From Stenotrophomonas sp046736075 (GTDB lineage Bacteria > Pseudomonadota > Gammaproteobacteria > Xanthomonadales > Xanthomonadaceae), in contig NZ_CP177163.1 of NCBI RefSeq assembly GCF_046736075.1, positions 1,612,001 through 1,676,000 on the forward strand: a DNA stretch of 64,000 nucleotides, written 5' to 3'. Shown in pieces: positions 41,937 through 50,969 of the stretch. Position 1 is the first letter of the stretch. Every line of letters starts with the position of its first letter. The translations under genes were made by a program, and so were the position numbers. The notes beneath the pieces are model-generated. The model was not told where the DNA came from. It saw only the letters and a program-made list of their open reading frames with translations, and ran no database searches.

Positions 41937-42449
41937 TCAGCGCGCCAGCGCCGCAGCCACGGGAGCCCAGGCGACCTGCAGGCGCGGCAGCGGCCAGGCC
42001 GCATTGGCCGGGCTGGTGGACGGCAGCGACCACACGGGCAGATCCCGTGCCCGCGCCGACAGCGACGGCGCGACATGCCGCAGGAAGGCACGGTGCGCCG
42101 TGCCGCCATTGCAGGCGATCGCGCGCAGCGCGGGCAGCGCGTCGATCAGTGCGGGCAGCGCATTGACCACTTCACTGCCACGCACGATCGACGCATCGAG
42201 GCTGCCCGTGCGTTCGCAGCGACCGATCACGTCCCACACGCCCACGCCGGCGGCAACGAGCGCGGCCATGCGCGCGGGATACGGCAGGTTCGCATCGATG
42301 CCGCACGCCGCCGCCATCAGCGGCCAGAACCGGTTGCGTGGATGCGCGTAGTACTGCGCCGCCTGCAACGACGCCACGCCGGGCATGGAACCGAGCACCA
42401 GCACGCGCACATGTGCGTCAACCTGCGCAGGAAGCCCTTCGCATTGCAT
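41937..42449 (-). CDS. DNA-deoxyinosine glycosylase (UDG superfamily)
   Basis: This 170-residue single-domain protein has motif 1 VLVLGSMPGVASLQAAQYYA, then HPRNRFWPLMA and the C-terminal LPSTSPANAAW, the pattern of the hypoxanthine-removing branch of the uracil-DNA glycosylase superfamily. It would excise deamination products (hypoxanthine) from DNA. The ATG at 42449 has AGG six bases upstream; a GTG four codons earlier is an alternative. It diverges from ompW. Confidence 0.85.
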   Translation of the reverse strand: MQCEGLPAQVDAHVRVLVLGSMPGVASLQAAQYYAHPRNRFWPLMAAACGIDANLPYPARMAALVAAGVGVWDVIGRCERTGSLDASIVRGSEVVNALPALIDALPALRAIACNGGTAHRAFLRHVAPSLSARARDLPVWSLPSTSPANAAWPLPRLQVAWAPVAAALAR

Positions 42450-42577
42450 GTTTTCCCTCACTCCGCGTGCAACTGCATGAATATCGACGGCCGCATGATC
42501 GCCCGTTTGCGCAGCGGTTTCGCGCTGTTCGCTGAACGGAACAAACCAATTTTTAACGCGCGTCGGATGCGATTCAT

Positions 42578-42610
42578 GTTTCGGGGACTACGTTTGCCCC
42601 ACCCCGAAAC
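42578..42610. promoter_or_regulatory. Inverted repeat upstream of ompW
   Basis: GTTTCGGGG and CCCCGAAAC are separated by 15 bases, ending 38 bp before the ompW ATG. It could be an operator or leader hairpin. Confidence 0.4.
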
Positions 42611-42648
42611 AAGGGGTCCAGAACAAAAAACACCGAGGAGATTCCCCC

Positions 42649-43284
42649 ATGCGCTCCATCCGCACCCTGACCCTGGCAACCCTGACCGCGCTGGCCTTCG
42701 CACCGGCCGCTTTCGCGCAGGACACCACCACCACCGACACCGCTTCGGGCAAGCATTTTGCCGTGGTTGGCGGCGTCTCGCTGCTGCAGCCGAAGAACGA
42801 TCCGCTCGACGGCGTGCGCAAGGTGGATGGCGGCCCGGCACCGACGCTGAGCTTCAGCTACTACATCAACGACAACTGGGCCGTGGAACTGTGGGGCGCA
42901 GCCGACAAGTTCGACCACCGCGTGCGCGGCACCGATGGCGCTCGCCTGGGCACCGTCGAGCAGCAGCCGATCGCGCTGAGCGGCCAGTACCACTTCGGCC
43001 AGGCCGACAACGTGTTCCGTCCGTTCGTGGGCGTGGGCTACTACGAGTCGAACTTCAGCAATGAGAAGCTGGCCAGCGATGTCGGCCACATCGGTCTGGA
43101 AACCGCCAAGGGCGCCATCGGCACCGTCGGCGTGGACATGAACATCAACAGCACCTGGTTCGCCCGCGCCGATGCCCGCTACATGCATTCGCGCCCGGAG
43201 CTGACCGTCAACGGCGACGGCACCGGCGACAAGGCCAAGCTGGACCCGTGGACCGTGGGCTTCGGCATCGGCGCACGCTTCTAA
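42649..43284 (+). CDS. ompW: OmpW-family outer-membrane protein
   Basis: This 211-residue protein has a signal peptide (MRSIRTLTLATLTALAFAPA then AFA, cleaved before QDTTT) and eight amphipathic strands. The OmpW pattern is visible in LSFSYYINDNWAVELWGAAD, PIALSGQYHF, FRPFVGVGYYES and DPWTVGFGIGARF, ending in phenylalanine. It forms a narrow hydrophobic channel in the outer membrane. GAGGAG precedes the ATG and a terminator follows. Confidence 0.92.
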   Translation: MRSIRTLTLATLTALAFAPAAFAQDTTTTDTASGKHFAVVGGVSLLQPKNDPLDGVRKVDGGPAPTLSFSYYINDNWAVELWGAADKFDHRVRGTDGARLGTVEQQPIALSGQYHFGQADNVFRPFVGVGYYESNFSNEKLASDVGHIGLETAKGAIGTVGVDMNINSTWFARADARYMHSRPELTVNGDGTGDKAKLDPWTVGFGIGARF

Positions 43285-43311
43285 GCGCCGCCCTGCTTCC
43301 AGGTACGTTCG

Positions 43312-43344
43312 CAACGGGCCCCTCACGGGGCCCGTTGTCGTTTT
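43312..43344 (+). terminator. Terminator after ompW
   Basis: CAACGGGCCCC, loop TCAC, GGGGCCCGTTG, then TCGTTTT. The stem is 11 bp and perfect. Confidence 0.85.
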
Positions 43345-43428
43345 CATCCCCCGCATTTTCATCGCGTCTTGTCCGGCCGTGATCGACACTGCCGGCACGG
43401 ACCCACCCGGGTCCACCTCGGGGAATCG

Positions 43429-44922
43429 ATGAGCGACACCTTCGACGTGCTGGTGGTGGGCGGCGGCATCAACGGTGCCGGCATCGCCCGTGACGCGGCC
43501 GGGCGCGGGCTGACGGTCTGCCTGTGCGAGCAGGACGATCTGGCCGCGCATACCTCCAGCGCCAGCACCAAACTCATCCACGGTGGCCTGCGCTACCTGC
43601 GCAACGGCGAGTTCGGGCTGGTGCGCAAGGCCCTCAACGAACGCGAAACCGTTCGCCGGCTGGCGCCGCACCTGGTGCGCCCCACGTCCTTCGTCCTGCC
43701 ACATGCGTCGCTGCTGCGGCCGGCCTGGGTGCTGCGCGCCGGCTTGTGGCTGTACGACCACCTCGGCCAGGCCAACGCGCACTTCCCGCCGTCGCGACGG
43801 CTGCGACTGTCCACCGATGCGACGGGCGCGGCGCTGCAGCCGCAGTACCGCACCGGCTTCCGTTACTCCGATGCGCGCGTGGACGATGCGCGGCTGGTGG
43901 TTCTCAACGCCCTGGACGCGCACGAGCGTGGGGCGCGCATCCAGGTGCGCACGCGCTGCGAACAGCTGATCCGCCACCGCGACCACTGGTGGGCGGTGCT
44001 GCGCGGGACCAATGGCGATGTGCAGCGTGTCCGCGCGCAGTGCGTGGTCAATGCCGCCGGGCCGTGGGCCGGCCAACTGCTGGAGCGCGCCGGTCTGGAT
44101 GCGCCCATCGGCCTGCGCCTGGTACAGGGCAGCCACCTGGTGGTGCCGCGCCTGTTCGCGCACGACAGCGCGTATGTGTTCCAGCAACCGGATCAGCGCA
44201 TCGTGTTCGCCATCCCCTACGAAGGCGATTTCACCCTGATCGGCACCACCGATACCGATTACGACGACGATCCGGCACTGGTGCGGCCGCGCGATGACGA
44301 GCAGGCCTACCTGCTGGCGGCGGTGAACCGCTACCTGCGCGTGCCCGTGCGGGACGAGGACATCGTGTGGCGCTTCAGCGGCGTGCGTCCCCTGCTGGCC
44401 GACCATCATTTCGATGCGTCCAAGGTCACCCGCGACTACCGCCTGGACCTGGATACCGGCGGCGCGCCGCTGCTCAGCGTACTGGGCGGCAAGCTCACCA
44501 CCTATCGCGCCCTGGCCGAGGAAGCCCTGGATCGCCTTGCCCCGCATCTGCCGCACGCCGGGCCGGCGTGGACGGCGCACGGCGCGGTGTTGCCCGGCGG
44601 CGATGGCGGCGATGGCGCGGCCGTCGCCGCGCGCCTGCAGCAGTCCCATCCGCAGTTGCCCGAAGCGCTGCTGCAGCGCCTTGCCGGCAGCTATGGCACC
44701 CGCGCCGCGCGCCTGCTGGACGGCGCGCAGTCGCTGGATGCGCTGGGCCACGACCACGGCGGCGGGCTGACCCAGCGCGAGCTGGACTACCTGGTGACCC
44801 ATGAGTGGGCGCGCACCGCCGAGGACGTGCTGTGGCGACGCACGCACCTGGGGCTGCGCCTGCAACCGGGCCAATGCGAGGCGCTGGCCGCGCACCTGCA
44901 GGCGCGCACGGCGATGGCGTAG
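43429..44922 (+). CDS. glpD: Aerobic glycerol-3-phosphate dehydrogenase
   Basis: This 497-residue FAD enzyme oxidises glycerol-3-phosphate to dihydroxyacetone phosphate and feeds electrons to quinone at the inner membrane. The FAD-binding N-terminus is DVLVVGGGINGAGIARDAAGRG, followed by the SSASTKLIHGGLRYL family signature. The start MSDTFDV at 43429 follows CGGGGAAT; the frame continues upstream without support. It lies 47 bp before glpK. No glpF or glpR is nearby. Confidence 0.95.
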   Translation: MSDTFDVLVVGGGINGAGIARDAAGRGLTVCLCEQDDLAAHTSSASTKLIHGGLRYLRNGEFGLVRKALNERETVRRLAPHLVRPTSFVLPHASLLRPAWVLRAGLWLYDHLGQANAHFPPSRRLRLSTDATGAALQPQYRTGFRYSDARVDDARLVVLNALDAHERGARIQVRTRCEQLIRHRDHWWAVLRGTNGDVQRVRAQCVVNAAGPWAGQLLERAGLDAPIGLRLVQGSHLVVPRLFAHDSAYVFQQPDQRIVFAIPYEGDFTLIGTTDTDYDDDPALVRPRDDEQAYLLAAVNRYLRVPVRDEDIVWRFSGVRPLLADHHFDASKVTRDYRLDLDTGGAPLLSVLGGKLTTYRALAEEALDRLAPHLPHAGPAWTAHGAVLPGGDGGDGAAVAARLQQSHPQLPEALLQRLAGSYGTRAARLLDGAQSLDALGHDHGGGLTQRELDYLVTHEWARTAEDVLWRRTHLGLRLQPGQCEALAAHLQARTAMA

Positions 44923-44969
44923 GCTGGACGGGTCACCGCGGTGTGCGGGCTGTTGCCAGGGAGTCAGTG

Positions 44970-46472
44970 ATGGACAAGCAGTACGTGCTCGCGATCGACC
45001 AGGGCACCACCAGTTCGCGCGCGATCCTGTTCGACCGCAACGGCCGCATGGCCGGGCGCGCCCAGCGCGAATTCACCCAGTTGTTCCCGGAACCGGGCTG
45101 GGTGGAGCACGACCCGCGCGAGATCCTCACCAGCGTCTACACCACCATTACCGAGCTGTTGAACCGCCAGCAGATCGATCCGCGCCAGATTGCGGCCATC
45201 GGCATCACCAACCAGCGCGAGACCACCGTGGTGTGGGACAAGGCCACCGGCCAACCGATCCACAATGCGATCGTGTGGCAGTCGCGGCAGAGTCACCCGC
45301 TGTGCGAGCGGCTCAAGGCCGAGGGCCATGAGCCGCTTGTCCGGCGCCATACCGGCCTGGTGATCGATGCGTATTTCTCCGCCACCAAGATCCGCTGGAT
45401 TCTCGACCATGTGGCGGGCGCGCAGGTGCGTGCCGAACGCGGCGAACTGCTGTTCGGCACCATCGACACCTGGCTGGTCTGGAACCTTAGCGGCGGCCAG
45501 GCCCATGTCACCGATCCCAGCAACGCCGCGCGCACCCTGCTGTTCGATATCCACACGCGGCGCTGGGACGATGCGCTGCTGGCGCTGTTCAACATCCCGC
45601 GCGCGATGCTGCCGGAGGTGCGCAGTTCCAGCGAGGTCTACGCCACCACCCGGGCGCAGTTCTTCTTCGACCAGCACATTCCCATCGCCGGCATCGCCGG
45701 CGACCAGCAGGCTGCGCTGTTCGGCCAGGCCTGTTTCGAGCCCGGCATGGCCAAGAACACCTATGGCACCGGCTGTTTCATGCTGATGAACACCGGCGAC
45801 AAGGCGGTGGAATCGCACAACGGGCTGCTGACCACCCTGGCCTGGGGCATCGATGGCCGCGTCGAGTACGCGCTGGAAGGCTCGATCTTCGTTGCCGGCT
45901 CGGTGGTGCAATGGTTGCGCGACGGGCTGCGCATGTTCGGCAAATCCAGCGACTGCCAGGCCTATGCCGAGCGCGCGGAGGACAACGGTGGCGTGTACCT
46001 GGTGCCTGCCTTCGTCGGGCTGGGCGCACCGTACTGGCGCAGCGATGTACGCGGGGCGATGTTCGGCCTGACCCGGGGGACCACCAAGGAGCATTTCATC
46101 CGCGCGGCGGTGGAGTCGATGGCCTACCAGACCCGTGACGTGCTGGCCGCGATGCAGGCCGATGCCGGCATCGAGCTGAAGGAACTGCGCGCCGACGGTG
46201 GCGCGATCGCCAACGACTTCATGGCGCAGTTCCAGAGCGACATTCTCGGCGTGCCGGTGCTGCGCCCGCAGGTGGCCGAAACCACCGCACTGGGCGCCGC
46301 CTATCTCGCGGGGCTGGCAACCGGGTTCTGGACCAGCCGCGCGCAGATTGCCGACCAGTGGGCGGTGGACCGCCGCTTCCAGCCGCAGATGGCGGTGGCG
46401 CGCCGCGAGGCGCTGTACGCCGGCTGGCAGCAGGCCGTCGAGGCGACGATGGGCTTCCGCGTCACCCCGTGA
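44970..46472 (+). CDS. glpK: Glycerol kinase
   Basis: This 500-residue FGGY-family kinase phosphorylates glycerol to glycerol-3-phosphate, the substrate of GlpD. The N-terminus is MDKQYVLAIDQGTTSSRAIL, and the family signatures GIAGDQQAALFGQ, YGTGCFMLMNTG and the substrate segment ITNQRETTVVWD are present. AGGGAG lies seven bases before the ATG at 44970. It is transcribed with glpD. It ends 15 bp from the convergent metQ gene. Confidence 0.97.
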   Translation: MDKQYVLAIDQGTTSSRAILFDRNGRMAGRAQREFTQLFPEPGWVEHDPREILTSVYTTITELLNRQQIDPRQIAAIGITNQRETTVVWDKATGQPIHNAIVWQSRQSHPLCERLKAEGHEPLVRRHTGLVIDAYFSATKIRWILDHVAGAQVRAERGELLFGTIDTWLVWNLSGGQAHVTDPSNAARTLLFDIHTRRWDDALLALFNIPRAMLPEVRSSSEVYATTRAQFFFDQHIPIAGIAGDQQAALFGQACFEPGMAKNTYGTGCFMLMNTGDKAVESHNGLLTTLAWGIDGRVEYALEGSIFVAGSVVQWLRDGLRMFGKSSDCQAYAERAEDNGGVYLVPAFVGLGAPYWRSDVRGAMFGLTRGTTKEHFIRAAVESMAYQTRDVLAAMQADAGIELKELRADGGAIANDFMAQFQSDILGVPVLRPQVAETTALGAAYLAGLATGFWTSRAQIADQWAVDRRFQPQMAVARREALYAGWQQAVEATMGFRVTP

Positions 46473-46487
46473 TGCCGGCCGCTGGGA

Positions 46488-47282
46488 TCAGAACGCCGGC
46501 AGCACCGCGCCCTTGTACTTCTCGGCGATGAACGCCTTCACTTCCGGGCTGGTCAGCGCCTTGGCCAGCTTCTGCACACGGGCGTCGTCCTTGTTGTCCG
46601 GGCGCGCCACCAGGAAGTTCACGTACGGCGAATCCTTGCTCTCGATCGCCAGCGCGTCCTGGGTCGGATTGAGCCCGGCATCCAGTGCGTAATTGGTGTT
46701 GATCAGGGCCAGATCGACCTGGTCGAGCACGCGCGGCAGCATCGCCGAATCCAGCTCGCGGAACTTGAGCTGCTTCGGGTTGGCGATGATGTCGCGCTGG
46801 GTGGCCAGGGCGTTGGTCGGATCCTTGAGGGTGATCAGGCCGGCCTTGTGCAGCAGGATCAGCGCGCGGCTGTTGTTGCTGGGGTCGTTGGGAATCACCA
46901 CGTCCGCGCCGGTGGGCACCTCGTCGAGGGTCTTGAAGCGGCGCGAATAGGCGCCGAACGGCTCGATGTGTACGCCGATCACCTTGACCAGGTCGGTCTT
47001 GCGGTCGCGGTTGTAGGCGTCCAGGTAGGGCTCGGTCTGGAAGTAGTTGACGTCCACCTGCTTCTGCACGAGCTGGTCGTTGGGCTGCACGTAGTCGTTG
47101 AACACGCGCACATCCAGTTCCAACCCTTCCTTGGCCAGGATCGGCTTGACCTCGGCCAGGATCTCGGCGTGCGGCACGGCGGTGGCGGCGACCACCAGCT
47201 TCTGCGAGTCGGTGCCGGATTTACCGCAGGCAGCCAGGGCCAGGGAGGCAGCGAACAGGGGGAACAGCACGAACTTCTTCAT
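46488..47282 (-). CDS. metQ: MetQ/NlpA-family substrate-binding lipoprotein
   Basis: This 264-residue lipoprotein has a signal with lipobox LAAC (MKKFVLFPLFAASLALAAC). The NlpA fold is visible in VAATAVPHAEILAEVKPIL, QVDVNYFQTEPYLDAY, VVIPNDPSNNSRALILL and DLALINTNYALDAGL. These proteins bind D- or L-methionine for the MetNI importer. Here metN and metI are not adjacent, so it is an orphan in this window. The start is 47282. Confidence 0.9.
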   Translation of the reverse strand: MKKFVLFPLFAASLALAACGKSGTDSQKLVVAATAVPHAEILAEVKPILAKEGLELDVRVFNDYVQPNDQLVQKQVDVNYFQTEPYLDAYNRDRKTDLVKVIGVHIEPFGAYSRRFKTLDEVPTGADVVIPNDPSNNSRALILLHKAGLITLKDPTNALATQRDIIANPKQLKFRELDSAMLPRVLDQVDLALINTNYALDAGLNPTQDALAIESKDSPYVNFLVARPDNKDDARVQKLAKALTSPEVKAFIAEKYKGAVLPAF

Positions 47283-47400
47283 GGGGGCGGTGTCCAGGGA
47301 AAGCAGCGGCCAACCATACCGCACGCCCCGGCCCTTGCGGAATCCGGGGCATATGACCACCGGTCATGAGGGCAGGACCGTGGCCCCGCACCGGACGCGG

Positions 47401-48366
47401 CTACTCGTAGTTGCTCAGCGCCAGCGCCAGCAGCGCCTTGGCCTGCTCGCGCAGCACGGTCGGCTCGATGATCTCGGCATCCGAACCGTAATGGAGCACG
47501 TCCATCAGCAGTTCGCGCGAGACGCTGTACGGCACCTTGAGCTCATAGCGGCCGTCAGGCAGGAACCGCCCCTGCTGCTTGGAATGCCAGTGCTCGTCGG
47601 CCACCCAGCGTGCCGCCTTGGCGCTGAACACGATGGTGGCCCAGCCCTTGGGCGCGCCGGAGAAGATGCCGTAGCTCGCCCCGAGCTGCTCGTCCAGCTC
47701 GCTGTCATCCACGTCGCGGGCCACGGTATCGACCACCCGCGCCTTGTAGATGCGGTCCACCGCGAAGCTGCGCAGGCCCTCGCGCCCGTGGTCCCAGGCA
47801 TCCAGGTACCAGTTGTCGCGGTAATGGGTCATGCGCTGCGGCGAGACGGTGCGCTTGGTGGCTTCGTCGGTGGAGCGGGCCCGGTATTCGAAGGCCAGCT
47901 GCTTGCGCTCCAGCACCGCCGAGGCGACGGCGCGGAAGCTGGCCTCGTCGAACTTGCGGCCACGGTGCGGAATCACCCGCACCCGGTCCACCGGCCAGGT
48001 GGATACCCCCGCCTGCGCCGCCAGCAGGCCTTCGATACGCTGCTGCAGCGGCGCCAGCACCGACGACAGCACACCGCCGCCGGTCCGCGCCAGCAGGTGC
48101 TGGGACGCCAGCAGCGCATGCAGTTCCTCGGAGCTGAGCCACAACCCGGGCAGCTCGAAGCGGTCGCTTTCATCGGCCTGGTAGCGGAAGCCGGCCTCGC
48201 CGTCGCCCTCCACCGGGGCCATCAGCGCATCGCGCAGGAAGGCCAGGTCGCGATACACCGTGGCGCGGGAACACGCCAGTTTCTCCTGCAGCGTCGCCAC
48301 CGTCACCGGGTAGCGGGCGGACTTGAGCAGGCGATGCAGGGCATTGATGCGTTCATATCGGTCCAT
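47401..48366 (-). CDS. YafY-type transcriptional regulator (HTH-11 + WYL)
   Basis: This 321-residue protein has an N-terminal winged helix (MDRYERINALHRLLKSARYP, then LACSRATVYRDLAFLRDAL), a central WYL domain (WYLDAWDHGREGLRSFAVDRI, residues about 180-210) and a C-terminal WCX extension. WYL domains bind ligands or nucleic acids and often sense DNA damage; the target here is unknown. It starts at 48366 and diverges from the lipoprotein gene at 48455 across 88 bp. Confidence 0.9.
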   Translation of the reverse strand: MDRYERINALHRLLKSARYPVTVATLQEKLACSRATVYRDLAFLRDALMAPVEGDGEAGFRYQADESDRFELPGLWLSSEELHALLASQHLLARTGGGVLSSVLAPLQQRIEGLLAAQAGVSTWPVDRVRVIPHRGRKFDEASFRAVASAVLERKQLAFEYRARSTDEATKRTVSPQRMTHYRDNWYLDAWDHGREGLRSFAVDRIYKARVVDTVARDVDDSELDEQLGASYGIFSGAPKGWATIVFSAKAARWVADEHWHSKQQGRFLPDGRYELKVPYSVSRELLMDVLHYGSDAEIIEPTVLREQAKALLALALSNYE

Positions 48367-48454
48367 GAGCCGATTATGTCCGAGTCGCCGTCGTTGTGGC
48401 GGCATCGACGGCATCTTCGGCTATCGTGGTGCCCCCTGCCCGGCCATACCCGCC

Positions 48455-49078
48455 ATGTCGTCGCCCGTCCTGCGCCTGTTCCCCGCCGCCCTGCTCGCCC
48501 TGCTGGTGGGCGGATGCGACCGCACCGCCGAGCCACCGGCCCCGGCTCCGCAGCTGGCCGCGCCGGTACCGGCCGCCGATCCGGCCGGCGAGGTGCTTGC
48601 CGCCAGCCGCCGTTTCGGCCAGCTGCGCAGCTTCCAGGCCCGCATGCAGATGCAGGGGCCGCGCCCGCTGGAGGCGCGGATGGACTTCGTTGCACCGGAC
48701 CGTTACCGGCTCACCACCGACGAGGGCGAGCAGACCATCATCGGCGACACCTTCTTCCTGCAGCGCGCTGACGAGGTCCGTCAGGTGCCGGTGCCCCCGG
48801 GTCTGCTGGCGCAGTGGCGCAATCCGCTGCCGCCCGATCTGGCACCGGCGCAACTGCAGGTGGAGGACCTGGGCAGCGACCGCATCGACGGGCGGATCGC
48901 GCACAAGTACCGCGTGCGGCACGCCACTGCGGCACCGGACGGCATGCTGTACTGGATCGACGCGCAGGGGCTGCCGGTACGCATCCAGCGCCAGGGGCAG
49001 ACCCAGGGACAGGCCTTCGACATCACCGTGTCGTACGCGCGCTTCGACGATCCGACGCTGCGCGTGGATCTACCCTGA
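48455..49078 (+). CDS. LolA/DUF2092-like lipoprotein
   Basis: This 207-residue lipoprotein has a signal and lipobox LLVGGC (MSSPVLRLFPAALLALLVGG then C). The mature part has repeating beta-strand patterns (RSFQARMQMQGPRPLEARMD, FVAPDRYRLTTDEGEQTIIG, AHKYRVRHATAAPDGMLYWI) typical of the LolA-like open barrel that carries lipids or lipoproteins. Function is unknown. It diverges from the WYL regulator, which may control it. Confidence 0.75.
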   Translation: MSSPVLRLFPAALLALLVGGCDRTAEPPAPAPQLAAPVPAADPAGEVLAASRRFGQLRSFQARMQMQGPRPLEARMDFVAPDRYRLTTDEGEQTIIGDTFFLQRADEVRQVPVPPGLLAQWRNPLPPDLAPAQLQVEDLGSDRIDGRIAHKYRVRHATAAPDGMLYWIDAQGLPVRIQRQGQTQGQAFDITVSYARFDDPTLRVDLP

Positions 49079-49194
49079 ACAGGCGAAAAGGCCGAACGTC
49101 TGCTAAAGCCGCGGCACGGGCGCGGATGTCGCGCTGAACGCTTCAAGTATCATCACCGGCCTGCCCTCCCCCTGTCCGATCCGGAGAACCGTTG

Positions 49195-49971
49195 ATGTCC
49201 CTGCGCGTCTCGTTGCTTGTTCCCCTGCTGCTCTGCGCCCCGGTGGCCTGGGCGGAAGACGTTTCCGAGCTGGCCGCGATGACCTCGCCCTGGAGCGGCA
49301 GCGGTGGCGAACTGGGCTTTGCCTCGGCCCGCGGCAACAGCAACACCGAGAGCGCCAACGGCCGCCTGCGCCTGCGTTACACCGATGACGACTGGGTCCA
49401 TAGCATGGATCTGTTCGGCCTGCGCTCGCGCTCGGAATACACCGAAACCAACGACGACGGCAGCACCGTGCGCCGCCGCAACACCACCGCCAACCGCTAC
49501 ACCGGCAGTGCCGGCAGCGCGCTGCAGCTGGGCGAACACCGCCAGCTCACGGCAACGGTGCGCTACGAGCGCGACGACTTCGCCACCTACGACCGCCAGA
49601 GCTCGTTCGGTCTCGGTTACGGTACCCGCGTGGTGGACAGCGACCGCTTCTACATCGATGCGCAGATCGGCCCCGGTGTGCGCCGCACGCACAACACCGA
49701 GAACGATGAAACCCGCACCGGCCTGATCGGCCGTGGCCTGTTCGACGTCAAGTACACGCTGACCCCCAATACCGACCTGGTCAACACGCTGCTGGTGGAA
49801 TCGGGCTCGTACAACACCTTCGGCCAGAACGATTTCGGCGTGTCGGTCAGCATGAACGAGCACCTGGCGCTGAAGGCCGGCTGGCAGGCCCGCTACAACA
49901 GCGACGTCGCCGAAGACAAGCGCAAGACCGACACGCTGACCACCATGAACGTGGTCTACAAGTTCAAATAA
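49195..49971 (+). CDS. DUF481 (YdiY-like) outer-membrane protein
   Basis: This 258-residue protein has a signal peptide (MSLRVSLLVPLLLCAPVAWA, cut before EDVSE) and regular amphipathic strands: GGELGFASARGNSNTES, RQLTATVRYERDDFATYD, SSFGLGYGTRVVDSDRFYID, ending MNVVYKFK. The ARGNSNTES motif and the strand pattern match the DUF481 salt-induced outer-membrane family. CGGAG lies upstream of the ATG. It is convergent with hemC across a single GTAG palindrome. Confidence 0.88.
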   Translation: MSLRVSLLVPLLLCAPVAWAEDVSELAAMTSPWSGSGGELGFASARGNSNTESANGRLRLRYTDDDWVHSMDLFGLRSRSEYTETNDDGSTVRRRNTTANRYTGSAGSALQLGEHRQLTATVRYERDDFATYDRQSSFGLGYGTRVVDSDRFYIDAQIGPGVRRTHNTENDETRTGLIGRGLFDVKYTLTPNTDLVNTLLVESGSYNTFGQNDFGVSVSMNEHLALKAGWQARYNSDVAEDKRKTDTLTTMNVVYKFK

Positions 49972-49982
49972 TCCGCGCGCGG

Positions 49983-50008
49983 GTAGTGCCGGCCGCTGGC
50001 CGGCACCC
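49983..50008. repeat. Single GTAG palindrome between DUF481 and hemC
   Basis: GGTAGTGCCGGCCGCTGGCC then GGCAC, the same element as in the 7 kb cluster. It separates two convergent genes and may act as a shared 3-prime hairpin. Confidence 0.75.
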
Positions 50009-50019
50009 ACCTCCGGCCG

Positions 50020-50931
50020 CTAGACCGCGAGCAGGTCCCCCGCACCCCCGTCCAGCAGGCCCTGCGCCACCGCCTTTCCGAGTGCGTCCGGGTCGTTGCC
50101 CGGGCCGCGCGCTTCGGCGCGGATGAGCCGGCCGTCGGCCACGCCGCCGACCAGCCCCTGCAGGAACAGGTCCTCGCCTTCCCACTGCGCAAAGCCCGCC
50201 ACCGGCACGTGGCAACTGCCGTGCAGCGCGCGGTTCATCGCGCGCTCGGCCTCCACGCAGGCGCGGGTGCGCGCATCGTCGAGGGCGGCAAACAGCGCCA
50301 TCACCTGCGCATCCTCGCCATTGCATTCCACCGTCACCGCGCCTTGCGCCGGTGCGGGCAGCCACGCCGGCGCCGCCAGCCGGGCCACGATGCGCCCGCC
50401 CAGGCCCAGCCGCTCCAGGCCGGCCACCGCCAGCACGATGGCGTCGTAGCCGCCATTGTCGAGCTTGGCCAGGCGGGTGTTGACGTTGCCGCGCAGGTCC
50501 AGCAGTTCCAGGTCCGGGCGCAGTGCGCGCAGCTGCGCCTGGCGGCGCAGCGACGAGGTCCCCACGCGTGCGCCGATCGGCAGCGCGTCGAGCGAGGCGT
50601 ACAGGTTGGAGATGAAACCGTCAGCCGGATCATGGCGGGTCAGCATGGCCGGCAGCGCAAAGGGCGCGTCCAGTTCCATCGGCACGTCCTTGAGCGAATG
50701 CACCGCACAGTCGGCCTCACCGCGCAGCATCGCCAGCTCCAGTTCCTTGAGGAACAGGCCCTTGCCGCCGATGGCTGCCAGCGAACGGTCGAGCACCTCA
50801 TCGCCGCGCGTGCTCATCGGCACCAGCACCACCTCCAGGCCGGGATGCGCCTGACGCAGGCGATCGGCGACATGTTCGCTCTGCCACAGGGCAAGCGGGC
50901 TCTTTCGGGTGGCGATGCGCAGGGTTTTCAT
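50020..50931 (-). CDS. hemC: Hydroxymethylbilane synthase (porphobilinogen deaminase)
   Basis: This 303-residue enzyme joins four porphobilinogen units in haem synthesis. It has TRKSPLALWQSEHV at the N-terminus, the domain 1 segment HSLKDVPMELDAPF and the cofactor-cysteine loop ERAMNRALHGSCHVPVAGFA with the dipyrromethane-binding cysteine. The length is normal. It lies downstream of algZ-algR, the linkage known in Pseudomonas, but hemD does not follow; the next gene is convergent. Confidence 0.96.
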   Translation of the reverse strand: MKTLRIATRKSPLALWQSEHVADRLRQAHPGLEVVLVPMSTRGDEVLDRSLAAIGGKGLFLKELELAMLRGEADCAVHSLKDVPMELDAPFALPAMLTRHDPADGFISNLYASLDALPIGARVGTSSLRRQAQLRALRPDLELLDLRGNVNTRLAKLDNGGYDAIVLAVAGLERLGLGGRIVARLAAPAWLPAPAQGAVTVECNGEDAQVMALFAALDDARTRACVEAERAMNRALHGSCHVPVAGFAQWEGEDLFLQGLVGGVADGRLIRAEARGPGNDPDALGKAVAQGLLDGGAGDLLAV

Positions 50932-50969
50932 GGCGACATTATGTCAAAGCCGGAAAGGCGTACCCGCCC

